From Thiomonas sp. (GTDB taxonomy: Bacteria > Pseudomonadota > Gammaproteobacteria > Burkholderiales > Burkholderiaceae_C): DNA of 6,679 bases. The position numbers and the translations under genes were made by a program. The stretch lies in contig JAQTVS010000154.1 in assembly GCA_028706735.1 (NCBI GenBank), positions 1-6,679 on the forward strand. Direction: 5' to 3'. Positions 1-6,405 of this stretch are shown here, in pieces. Under the pieces are notes generated by a model. It worked only from the letters and a program-made list of their open reading frames with translations. It was not told the DNA's origin and did not search any database. How positions within the stretch are numbered: the stretch's first letter is position 1; every line of letters starts with the position of its first letter.

Positions 1-410
1 TCGGCAATGCCGGTGTGCTGCTCACGCGCACCCTGTATCTCAAGTCCACGCCGGCCAAGCATTTCGCCGTGGTCGATGCCGGCATGAATGATCTGATCCG
101 CCCCGCGCTTTATGAGGCCGAGCAAGTCGTGGCCCCCGCGGAAGTCCACGCCGGCCCGGCGCTGAAGTACGACATCGTTGGCCCGGTCTGCGAATCCGCC
201 GACTGGCTGGCGCGCGACCGCACCCTGGCGCTGGAAGAAGGCGACTTGCTCGCGGTGCTGTCCAGCGGCGCGTATGGCATGGTGATGGCGTCCAACTACA
301 ACAGCCGCGGCCGCCCTGCGGAAGTGCTGGTCGATGGCGCGAAAGCCATTCTGATCCGTCCGCGCGAAACCGCAGAACAGCTCTACGCCAGCGAGCGGCT
401 GTTGCCCTGA
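1..410 (+). CDS. lysA: Diaminopimelate decarboxylase, C-terminal part (5' end outside window)
   Basis: LysA is the PLP-dependent enzyme that decarboxylates meso-diaminopimelate to L-lysine in the cytoplasm, the last step of lysine synthesis. About 135 codons are visible; the frame is open from base 3 (reading GNAGVLLTR) and ends at TGA 408-410. The visible part is the end of the barrel and the C-terminal beta domain of the fold type III decarboxylases. Family landmarks are VVDAGMNDLIRPALYEA, the GPVCES motif with its active-site cysteine (codon 189-191), and GAYGMVMASNYNSR with the conserved tyrosine that contacts the substrate/PLP. The usual CESGD reads CESAD here. The gene converges with msrQ and overlaps its last codons by 28 bp. 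No hairpin terminator is seen after the stop. The family call is secure; nothing can be said about the start or promoter. Confidence 0.96.
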   Translation, partial: GNAGVLLTRTLYLKSTPAKHFAVVDAGMNDLIRPALYEAEQVVAPAEVHAGPALKYDIVGPVCESADWLARDRTLALEEGDLLAVLSSGAYGMVMASNYNSRGRPAEVLVDGAKAILIRPRETAEQLYASERLLP

Positions 411-1075
411 TCGGAGGCGGCCTGCTCCCGCAGCGCCTGTGCGCGGCGGGTCTGCGCCGCACGCCAAGCCCACCACAGCCGCAGGCCCAGCAGAAGCGCA
501 AGAATGAGGGCGTAGATCGTGGGGCTGGCGGTATTGTTCTTCGCCAGCTTGCCCCACCAGAAGTGGAACACCGCCAACACGCCAACCCCATACACCAAGC
601 GGTGCAGGCGCTGCCAGCGCTTCGCGCCGAGACGCTTGATCATGCCGTTGGTCGAGGTCAGCGCCAGCGGCGTCATCAGCGCCAGGGCCGTCATCCCCGC
701 GAGGACGAATGGATGTTTGGCAATATCGCGCAACGCCATGTCCACGCTGAAGCCGTTGACCAGCCCCAGCCACGCGGTGAAATGCAGCGCCGCATAGAAG
801 AACACGAACAAGCCGAACATCCGCCGCAACCGCGCCAGCTCAGCCCAGCCTGTGAGCCTGCGCAGCGGGGTGATGGCCAGGGTGAGCAGCAGCAGCCGCA
901 GCGCCCATAGTCCCGTGGTCCAGATCACGGTCTGCTCCGGGTTGGGCCCCAGATCGTTCGTCCAGCCGCGCCAGAACAGGCTGGCGAATGGCGCCAGGCA
1001 GAGCGCGAACAGCAGCGGCTTGACGGCCTTGTGGCGCAAGATGCGACGCGCGAGTGACGGCTGGGGCGCGTTCAT
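383..1075 (-). CDS. msrQ: Haem-binding membrane subunit MsrQ of the MsrPQ methionine sulfoxide reductase system
   Basis: MsrQ (formerly YedZ) is an inner-membrane b-type haem protein that passes electrons from the respiratory chain or a flavin reductase to periplasmic MsrP. The product is 230 residues, usual for the family, with about six hydrophobic segments (for example residues 17-34, 50-70, 86-105, 122-140, 160-175, 184-203). Histidines at 98, 158 and 171 have the same spacing (60 and 13) as the haem-ligand histidines 91, 151 and 164 reported for E. coli MsrQ. The frame stays open upstream to 1297, but that extension lies inside msrP and is not protein-like. The ATG at 1075, five bases after the msrP stop, gives the family-typical N-terminus MNAPQPSLARR. 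It is cotranscribed with msrP. Its stop (383-385) lies inside the lysA coding sequence. Confidence 0.95.
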   Translation of the reverse strand: MNAPQPSLARRILRHKAVKPLLFALCLAPFASLFWRGWTNDLGPNPEQTVIWTTGLWALRLLLLTLAITPLRRLTGWAELARLRRMFGLFVFFYAALHFTAWLGLVNGFSVDMALRDIAKHPFVLAGMTALALMTPLALTSTNGMIKRLGAKRWQRLHRLVYGVGVLAVFHFWWGKLAKNNTASPTIYALILALLLGLRLWWAWRAAQTRRAQALREQAASDQGNSRSLA

Positions 1076-1080
1076 GGGGT

Positions 1081-2091
1081 TCAGAAAAACTTGCTCAGGT
1101 TCATGCCCTGGTACAGGCTGGCAACCTGCGCGCCGTAGCCATTGAACAGTTGCGTGGGCACGCGCGGAGCAAACAAGCCGCCGAATGCCCCTCCCTGCCC
1201 GATCATGCGCTCGTTGGCCTGGCTCCAGTTCTGCGGGCTGACCTCCGGGTTGACGTTGGAATAAAAGCCATACCACTGCGGCACCGCGCGCATCCACGAG
1301 GTCACAGGTTGCTTTTCCACCAGCCGGATCTTGACAATGGACTTGCCGCCCTTGAAGCCGTATTTCCAGGGGATGACCATGCGCATCGGCGCGCCATCCT
1401 GGTTGGGCAGCACCTCGCCGTACAGGCCGAAGGTCAGCAGCGTCAGCGGGTGCATGGCCTCATCCATGCGCAGGCCTTCCAGATAAGGCCATTGCAGGAT
1501 GGGGTCGTTTTGGCCGGGCATCTCCGCCGGATCAAGCAGGGTGATGTATTCGACATACTTCGCATTGCCCGTCGGCTGCACGGCCTTGAGAAGATTGGAC
1601 AGCGAATAACCCAGCCACGGCACCACCATGGCCCAGCCTTCGACGCAGCGATGGCGATAGATGCGCTCTTCCATCGGCGCCAGCTTGAGCAGATCGTCGA
1701 TGCCGAAAGTCCGCGGCTTGTGCACTTCGCCCTCCACCACCACGGTCCACGGACGGGTTTTCAGGCTCCCGGCATGCTGCGACGGATCGCTCTTGCTGGT
1801 GCCAAACTCGTAAAAGTTGTTGTAGGTGATGATGTCCTTGTAGGGCGTTGGCGTTTGCGTGGTCGACAGCGCTGCGTTCTTTTGCGCCGCCAGTGCCGCC
1901 AGCTTGCCAGGGGCAGGCTGGCCGCTGTTTTGCGGCACCGCCTGCGCATGACCCGCCGTCAGAGCGGCAACACCCGCTGCAGCCCCAACCCCAGCCGCAG
2001 CAAGGAAATGGCGCCGATCCTTGTAGATCTCCTTCGGCGTGATGTCTGATGCTGCGGGATGCTCGAATCCCTGTTCCTGACGTCTGTTCAT
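1081..2091 (-). CDS. msrP: Protein-methionine-sulfoxide reductase catalytic subunit MsrP (Tat-exported molybdoenzyme)
   Basis: MsrP (formerly YedY) reduces methionine sulfoxide in oxidised periplasmic proteins, using a molybdopterin cofactor and electrons from MsrQ. The product is 336 residues, normal for the family. A twin-arginine signal is visible: DRRHFLAAAG at residues 25-34, a hydrophobic Ala/Gly/Val stretch to about 47, then AQA as a likely cleavage site near residue 51. Export of the folded, cofactor-loaded enzyme is expected. The sulfite-oxidase fold starts around residue 113 (RPWTVVVEGEV). Cys149 in YRHRCVEGWAMVVPW is the expected molybdenum ligand. Further family blocks are PMRMVIPWKYGFKGGKSIVKI and the C-terminal NGYGAQVASLYQGMNLSKFF. 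The ATG start is supported by an AGGAGA site six bases upstream. It is the first gene of an msrP-msrQ operon with a five-base gap. Confidence 0.97.
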   Translation of the reverse strand: MNRRQEQGFEHPAASDITPKEIYKDRRHFLAAAGVGAAAGVAALTAGHAQAVPQNSGQPAPGKLAALAAQKNAALSTTQTPTPYKDIITYNNFYEFGTSKSDPSQHAGSLKTRPWTVVVEGEVHKPRTFGIDDLLKLAPMEERIYRHRCVEGWAMVVPWLGYSLSNLLKAVQPTGNAKYVEYITLLDPAEMPGQNDPILQWPYLEGLRMDEAMHPLTLLTFGLYGEVLPNQDGAPMRMVIPWKYGFKGGKSIVKIRLVEKQPVTSWMRAVPQWYGFYSNVNPEVSPQNWSQANERMIGQGGAFGGLFAPRVPTQLFNGYGAQVASLYQGMNLSKFF

Positions 2092-2097
2092 CGCTGC

Positions 2098-2103
2098 TCT
2101 CCT
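2098..2103 (-). promoter_or_regulatory. Ribosome binding site of msrP
   Basis: On the - strand this reads AGGAGA, six bases before the ATG at 2091-2089. It is a near-perfect Shine-Dalgarno match and fixes the msrP start. Confidence 0.8.
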
Positions 2104-2142
2104 GCAAAATTAACGGACATTTTGACGCTGCCTTCCATCCCA

Positions 2143-2171
2143 ATAGACCGAAATCGCTCCCGGTTTATTCC
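2143..2171 (-). promoter_or_regulatory. Candidate ECF-sigma-type promoter for msrPQ
   Basis: On the - strand GGAATAA (2171-2165) is followed after 17 bases by TCTAT (2147-2143). This resembles the GGAACTT / TC-rich elements of RpoE-like ECF sigma factors. It would start transcription near 2137 and give a leader of about 45 bases before msrP. I see no convincing sigma-70 promoter in the same stretch. In some proteobacteria msrPQ homologues are controlled by an ECF sigma/anti-sigma pair responding to hypochlorite, and in E. coli by the HprSR two-component system. Assignment here is inference from a weak motif. Confidence 0.27.
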
Positions 2172-2178
2172 ATCGCTC
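2153..2178. repeat. Short direct repeat ATCGCTC x2 overlapping the msrP promoter region
   Basis: ATCGCTC (GAGCGAT on the - strand) occurs at 2153-2159 and 2172-2178, a period of 19 bases. The two copies sit around the -35 element of the candidate msrP promoter. Paired direct repeats of this kind can be activator half-sites, but a 7-mer pair may also be chance. Confidence 0.3.
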
Positions 2179-2251
2179 AGGCTTTGTCGGCGCAATGTGC
2201 CAAACCTTACAGCGCATCCGCATTCCTGCTTCCAGGCAAGGGCTTCGGCGC

Positions 2252-2279
2252 AAAAAAAAGGCCCCGCGGGGCCTTTTTT
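2252..2279 (-). terminator. Rho-independent terminator after ccsB (symmetrical, probably bidirectional)
   Basis: The core GGCCCCGCGGGGCC (2260-2273) is a perfect palindrome flanked by six A and six T (2254-2259, 2274-2279), giving 26 palindromic bases. On the - strand the GC stem is followed by eight T, so RNA coming from ccsB would end in a strong hairpin plus U-tract. The hairpin begins about 22 bases past the ccsB stop. It separates the resB-ccsB unit from msrPQ, so msrPQ needs its own promoter. The symmetry would also stop + strand transcripts, though no + strand gene ends here. Confidence 0.93.
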
Positions 2280-2295
2280 GAGGAGCAGTCACGCC

Positions 2296-3759
2296 TTACA
2301 GCTTGCCGTAGGAATGCAGTCCAGAGAGGAACATGTTCACACCGAGGAAGGCGAAGGTGGTGACCAGCAGGCCGGTCAGCGCCCACCATGCTGCGACCTG
2401 TCCACGCAAGCCCTTGATGAGACGCATATGCAGCCAGGCGGCGTAGTTCAGCCAGACGATCAGCGCCCAGGTTTCCTTCGGGTCCCAGCTCCAGTAGCCG
2501 CCCCAGGCTTCGGCGGCCCACAGCGCACCCAGTATGGTGGCGATGGTGAAGAAGGTGAAGCCGATGGCGATGGACTTGTACATCACATCGTCCATCACCT
2601 CCAGCGACGGCAGATGCGACGCGATGCGCTGCCGGCCGTAAAGGATGCCGGCAACAATCAGCGCCGAGAAGCCGGCGAATACGCCCCAATACTCGGAGAT
2701 GCCGCCCTGACGAAACACCAGCGGCTCGAAGAACATGACAAAGCCGATGAGCCACAGCGGGGCGAGCTTCCACCAGGAAGTCTCGTTCGCATGCGTCTTG
2801 ATGAGGTAGGCGAAGCCGACCATGGCCGCAATGGCAAAAGTGCCGTAACCAATGAAATTGGCGGGAACGTGCAGCTTCATCCACCAGCTTTGGAGCGCGG
2901 GCACCAGCGGTTGGATTTCGTAGGCGTTCTGCACCATGCTGTACCAGAGCAGGAAGCCCACCGCCGCGCTGACCACCAACATGGCAAACGCGCCCATGCT
3001 GCGGGTCTTGTATTTCTGTTCGAAATACAGGTAAAGGATGGTGGTCAGCCAAGAGAACAGCACGAACACTTCGTAAAGGTTGGACAGCGGGATGTGGCCG
3101 ATGTCCGGCCCAATCTGATAGCTCTCGAACCAGCGCATCATGGTGCCGACCAGCGCCATGGTGATACCCACCCAGGCCAGACGCGAACCAAAATACTGCG
3201 AGAAATTGGACTGCCACCCCTTGGCGTCACGCACCATGCCGTCGCCGACGCCAGCAATCGCGCCGCCGCCGGTGGCCAACGCCATTCCTGCTGCGGTGTT
3301 CTGCGCCGGGCCGGAGAACATGCCGAACCAGTAGGCTGCGGTGCTCAGGAACATCAGGAACGCCATCCACAGAATCGCGGACTGGCTGGCGAGAAAGTAC
3401 TTGAGGAAAAACACCTGCTCGCTGCGGGCCAGCGCCGGCTGCCCGTTCGGCCCGTAGTACAGCCAGATGCCGAACAGCGACAGGCCCGTGACGACGAGCG
3501 CCAGATTCTTGATTGCCGTCCACCCCCAGCCGAGGAACATCAACGACGTCGTCGCCCCCAGGAAAATGAGCTTGACGTAATAGTCCATGTTCTGGCCGTA
3601 CTGGCTCAGCACATACGCATCACCGCCGACGATGAGCAGTAGAAAAATCCAGTCATACATGGAGCGTCGGCGCAAGTAAGCACCGATGCCGTTCTGGCGC
3701 GGAGGTTCCGAACTCTTGGAGTTCAGTGGCAAGCTATGGGATTTGCTGGCAAGTTCCAT
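2296..3759 (-). CDS. ccsB: System II cytochrome c biogenesis protein CcsB (CcsA/ResC family haem handler)
   Basis: This is the polytopic half of the System II cytochrome c synthetase; with ResB it moves haem across the cytoplasmic membrane and attaches it to CXXCH sites of secreted apocytochromes. Nomenclature varies: the same protein is called CcsA or ResC elsewhere. The product is 487 residues with roughly a dozen hydrophobic segments from residue 36 on. The WWD haem-binding motif is intact at 419-429 (WGGYWSWDPKE). The flanking periplasmic histidines are His297 (LHVP) and His482 (GLHSYGKL at the C-terminus), and His444 (WLHMRL) fits the membrane haem ligand. The first 33 residues are polar. 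The ATG at 3759 is preceded by AGGGA six bases upstream. It lies 13 bp after resB, so the two are an operon, closed by the terminator at 2252-2279. Confidence 0.96.
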   Translation of the reverse strand: MELASKSHSLPLNSKSSEPPRQNGIGAYLRRRSMYDWIFLLLIVGGDAYVLSQYGQNMDYYVKLIFLGATTSLMFLGWGWTAIKNLALVVTGLSLFGIWLYYGPNGQPALARSEQVFFLKYFLASQSAILWMAFLMFLSTAAYWFGMFSGPAQNTAAGMALATGGGAIAGVGDGMVRDAKGWQSNFSQYFGSRLAWVGITMALVGTMMRWFESYQIGPDIGHIPLSNLYEVFVLFSWLTTILYLYFEQKYKTRSMGAFAMLVVSAAVGFLLWYSMVQNAYEIQPLVPALQSWWMKLHVPANFIGYGTFAIAAMVGFAYLIKTHANETSWWKLAPLWLIGFVMFFEPLVFRQGGISEYWGVFAGFSALIVAGILYGRQRIASHLPSLEVMDDVMYKSIAIGFTFFTIATILGALWAAEAWGGYWSWDPKETWALIVWLNYAAWLHMRLIKGLRGQVAAWWALTGLLVTTFAFLGVNMFLSGLHSYGKL

Positions 3760-3765
3760 GGCGGG

Positions 3766-3770
3766 TCCCT
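3766..3770 (-). promoter_or_regulatory. Ribosome binding site of ccsB
   Basis: Reads AGGGA on the - strand, six bases before the ATG at 3759-3757, and sits in the 13-base gap after the resB stop. It supports the chosen ccsB start. Confidence 0.65.
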
Positions 3771-3772
3771 AT

Positions 3773-5992
3773 TCAGGTCGAGGCAGTGTCCGGCGATTGT
3801 GCATTCGCCGGGTCGGTTGATGCTACGCCCAGACTGGCTGTGCGCAGTGTTTCAAATTCCTTCTTGTATTCCATGGTGCGACGGTTGGTGCTCATGGCCA
3901 TGAGGGTGTCGCTGCCGCCGTCTTCCCGGTCTTTCACCAAAAACCAGACCCGGCGTTCACGGATATACAGCATGGCAAATACGCCAAGAATGAGCAAGAC
4001 CGCGCCGGTATAGACCACAACCTTGCCAGGGGCGCGCGCCACCTGGAAGATGCTTGCCTGGATCTGCTTGTAGTTGGTCATCTGCAGATAGAGCGGCGAC
4101 GGGTAGAAGAAAGTGTCGGAGAGGGCCAGCACCGCCGAGTCAAAGAATTTTTCGTGCGCCGGATCTTGTGTTGCGGGCTTCTGGCCGTTGTTTTCGCGGC
4201 TGATCTGCCAGAGTTGCCACAAGGTGCCGTTCAGAATACGGACGAAGACATCAGACGCCTGCTGCTGCTTGTCTTGCGGCACTGCGGCCTCAAGATACTG
4301 CGCCAGCGCCGGCAGGCCGCCTGGCGCCACCACCACCGGCTTGCCGGTCTTCGGATCTTTGGGGATTTCGCCGGCAAAAATATCCAGGGTGCGGCTGGCC
4401 GTCACCATGAGCTGGTTTTTCAGCTCCGGGGTGGCGTCTGGCGGCAGAGAAGCGGCCACGTACTGCGCGGCAGCCTGCTCACGGTCTTTTGCGTTGAACA
4501 GTGCGGCGCGCATATGCATCCAGCCATCGATCGAGTCGTTGCTATCCGCCGGGATGCGCAAATATTTGTAGCCGGCATCCAGCGAGCCGCGCTCGCCAGC
4601 GAGGAAGACCTTCTCGCCATTCAGCTCAACCGGCAGCATGTAATTGAAATACTCGTGCGCCTGGCCTGACGCGTCACGCACTTTGTAAATGACCGCCGGG
4701 CCGATGTTTTGCAGATGGCGCTCCCCTGGCGCGGCAACCGGCGCGCCCAGATGGCGGTCGAAGCCGGACATGAAGGATTGTTCCTTGGGCTTGACGCCGG
4801 TCATCTGCGCCGGGCTCATGTCCTGCACGTTGAAGATGCGCAGTTCGGTGAACTCGACCTGCAGGCTTTGCGCGCCATTGCTGAGCTGGCGGTCCGTGCC
4901 CACGGTGCCGGTGAGGTCGAAGGTTTTGCTGCTCGGCCCGTGCATCGGCCAGGCCTTGAGGAACAGTTCCGACCCGCCATCGGCAAAGCCGGACTGGAAG
5001 ATGGTGACGCCGTCATACGTCAGGGGATGGTTGACCTCGATCTTCGCCGGAAAGCTCTTGCCGGTCCTCGGGTCGGTAATCACCACATCACTGGCGAACA
5101 GGCGCGGCATGCCGGTGGAATAGAAATCGATATTGAATTTCTTCAGATGGATGTTGAACGGCAGCGGCTGCAGCAGCACGCCGTCGCCCATGCTCAGCAC
5201 GGCCATATTGGATTCGCCGCCATCGGGAATCTGCAGATTGCCGCGGAAAGTCGGGTTATGCACCGAGAGCTTATTGATCTCGGGCACTTGCGACACCAGC
5301 ATGTTCGCCTTGAGCGGCTCCTTGCCGAACATCCACATCTGCGCCTTGATCATCATGTCGCCGTCAAACAGCGCACCCACGCAGATCAGCACAAATGCGG
5401 CGTGCGCCAGCACATAGCCCACGCGGTTGATGCCGCCGGTCTTGGCGGCGATCATGGTGGCGCCCGCCCCGCCCTCCTGCACAGCAGGGCGCTCCTGCAG
5501 CTTGAATTTGTAGCCGTGGCTGCGCATGACGCCGGTAATGTGCTCGACCGTCGCGGCTCGCCCGTTGCTGAACACCGCTTGGCCGCGCTCGTGGAAGTGG
5601 CGCATGCTTTGTTCGCGCACCCCTTCCTTGTAGGTCTTCAGGTCGGTGATGATCTTGGGAGTATTGCGGATCAGGCACAGGCTGGTGGACACCACCAGAA
5701 AGGTCAGGATGAGCAGGAACCACCAGGAGGAATAGACGTTGTACAGCTCAAACTTGCGAAACACTTCCGCCCAGAACGGGCCGAACTGGTTGATGTAGTT
5801 GTTGTAGGGCTGCCCCTGGGTGAGCACAGTGCCGATGATGCTGGCGACGGCGACGATCACCAGCAGCGCGATGGCAAAGCGCATCGACGACAGCAGCTCG
5901 ATGAAGGCGCGCCAGGCGCGCGACCCATGCTGCAATTCCCAGCCGGAGGTGCTCAGAGACGTGTTGGGAACTGGAGAGGGTGTGGCGGACAT
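3773..5992 (-). CDS. resB: System II cytochrome c biogenesis protein ResB
   Basis: ResB (also called Ccs1) is the partner of CcsB in haem delivery and apocytochrome ligation at the outer face of the cytoplasmic membrane. Counting from the ATG at 5992 the product is 739 residues. Hydrophobic helices lie at about 36-57, 90-108 and 191-209, followed by a large periplasmic domain (about 210-655), a last helix near 658-677 and a cytoplasmic tail of about 62 residues ending in an Ala/Ser/Thr/Asp-rich stretch. Family landmarks are LSSMRFAIALL, QFGPFWAEVF, LCLIRNTPKI and VEVNHPL-like EVNHPLTYDG. His197 in the third helix is a candidate haem ligand. The start is uncertain: the frame extends nine codons further to a TTG at 6019, and neither start has a good Shine-Dalgarno. 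I prefer the ATG because TTG is rare. Confidence 0.95.
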   Translation of the reverse strand: MSATPSPVPNTSLSTSGWELQHGSRAWRAFIELLSSMRFAIALLVIVAVASIIGTVLTQGQPYNNYINQFGPFWAEVFRKFELYNVYSSWWFLLILTFLVVSTSLCLIRNTPKIITDLKTYKEGVREQSMRHFHERGQAVFSNGRAATVEHITGVMRSHGYKFKLQERPAVQEGGAGATMIAAKTGGINRVGYVLAHAAFVLICVGALFDGDMMIKAQMWMFGKEPLKANMLVSQVPEINKLSVHNPTFRGNLQIPDGGESNMAVLSMGDGVLLQPLPFNIHLKKFNIDFYSTGMPRLFASDVVITDPRTGKSFPAKIEVNHPLTYDGVTIFQSGFADGGSELFLKAWPMHGPSSKTFDLTGTVGTDRQLSNGAQSLQVEFTELRIFNVQDMSPAQMTGVKPKEQSFMSGFDRHLGAPVAAPGERHLQNIGPAVIYKVRDASGQAHEYFNYMLPVELNGEKVFLAGERGSLDAGYKYLRIPADSNDSIDGWMHMRAALFNAKDREQAAAQYVAASLPPDATPELKNQLMVTASRTLDIFAGEIPKDPKTGKPVVVAPGGLPALAQYLEAAVPQDKQQQASDVFVRILNGTLWQLWQISRENNGQKPATQDPAHEKFFDSAVLALSDTFFYPSPLYLQMTNYKQIQASIFQVARAPGKVVVYTGAVLLILGVFAMLYIRERRVWFLVKDREDGGSDTLMAMSTNRRTMEYKKEFETLRTASLGVASTDPANAQSPDTAST

Positions 5993-6006
5993 AGGGTGCG
6001 GACTAC

Positions 6007-6027
6007 CGGGGCGAAACAAACGGGGCG
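6007..6027. repeat. Direct repeat CGGGGCG x2 just before resB
   Basis: CGGGGCG is found at 6007-6013 and 6021-6027 with a period of 14 bases, immediately upstream of the preferred resB ATG. The match is exact, but short and GC-rich, so chance is possible. Confidence 0.3.
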
Positions 6028-6041
6028 GAACTCTAGGCTGC

Positions 6042-6063
6042 GCAAATGTGCGTGCGGCAAATG
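6042..6063. repeat. Direct repeat GCAAATG x2 in the resB upstream region
   Basis: GCAAATG occurs at 6042-6048 and 6057-6063 with a period of 15 bases. It could be a pair of protein-binding half-sites or chance; nothing else in the sequence decides. Confidence 0.3.
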
Positions 6064-6078
6064 GGCAAAAGAACAGCT

Positions 6079-6186
6079 AGGCGCGGGAAACAGGCTGAAC
6101 CGGAGCCACGCCACGAAGGCTCAAACCAGAATGCGGCACACCGCAGAACGGTTCACAAAGACGGTCGGCAACAGGCGCGGGAAACA
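6079..6186. repeat. Exact 14-bp direct repeat flanking two small hairpins
   Basis: AGGCGCGGGAAACA occurs at 6079-6092 and again at 6173-6186, 94 bases apart start to start; on the - strand it reads TGTTTCCCGCGCCT. Both copies would lie in the 5' leader of resB if the candidate promoter at 6203-6230 is real. The two hairpins at 6103-6122 and 6132-6145 lie between the copies. A 14-base exact repeat within about 400 bp is unlikely by chance. Confidence 0.7.
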
Positions 6187-6202
6187 TGGACAAATCAGCG
6201 AA

Positions 6203-6230
6203 ACAATATAACAAAAGAGAAAAACCTCAA
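6203..6230 (-). promoter_or_regulatory. Candidate sigma-70 promoter for resB-ccsB
   Basis: On the - strand TTGAGG (6230-6225) is followed by a 16-base spacer and TATTGT (6208-6203); each matches four of six consensus positions. It lies in the most AT-rich part of the gap, with a T-rich spacer. The start of transcription would be near 6196, giving an unusually long leader of about 200 bases before resB. No better promoter is apparent closer to the gene. Confidence 0.35.
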
Positions 6231-6405
6231 TTTTGACTTTGCACAGCCCGCGCAGCGAGCGGCCCGGCCTGCCGTCAACAAGAGAAAGTCTTTTCGGGCA
6301 GGGCGGCGAATTCACTGCAACGCACCCGGCAACCGTTTGTCCTGCCGTGAGAAAGAGCGTGCATCGCGCCGGAAAGTTCCAGTAACAATGCGTGTCGGCG
6401 GCAAA

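Larger units (their letters stand above)
5993..6405. other. Gene-free region between the cytochrome gene and resB
   Basis: This 413-bp stretch holds no credible gene. The open frames in it lack ribosome sites and protein-like composition. It contains an AT-rich island (about 6190-6240) with a candidate promoter for resB, an exact 14-bp direct repeat, shorter 7-bp direct repeats and two small hairpins. One hairpin is GAGCC/GGCTC at 6103-6122; the other is TGCGG-CACA-CCGCA at 6132-6145. I see no clear terminator with a T-run after the cytochrome stop, so read-through into resB cannot be excluded. Confidence 0.6.

Noticed and set aside
1076..1297. N-terminal extension of msrQ by 74 codons to 1297
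   Set aside because: The extension lies inside msrP and is not protein-like; the ATG at 1075 gives the normal MsrQ length and N-terminus.
1054..2049. + strand open frame of 331 codons opposite msrP
   Set aside because: Antisense shadow of msrP; no family resemblance.
2059..3642. Long + strand open frame of 527 codons opposite ccsB
   Set aside because: Its product is rich in His, Arg, Gln and Glu without domains, as expected for the antisense frame of a GC-rich membrane protein gene; ccsB on the other strand is unmistakable.
4709..6211. Long + strand open frame of 500 codons opposite resB
   Set aside because: Antisense shadow of resB with His/Arg/Gln/Leu-rich low-information sequence and no recognisable motif.
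6233..6238. + strand TTGACT as a -35 element
   Set aside because: No -10 element at the right distance (the downstream bases are very GC-rich) and no + strand gene follows.
6273..6278. - strand TTGACG as a -35 element for resB
   Set aside because: The expected -10 position (about 6250-6255) is GC-rich with no TATAAT-like sequence.
6240..6290. GC-rich stretch as a terminator of the cytochrome gene
   Set aside because: Only short or interrupted stems could be drawn (for example CCTGCC/GGCAGG with a loop of more than 20 bases) and no T-run follows directly.
6121..6315. Possible small - strand gene of 64 codons with a hydrophobic stretch in the gap before resB
   Set aside because: GTG start with no ribosome site, and its frame runs across the AT-rich promoter-like island; the hydrophobicity comes from the T-rich spacer.
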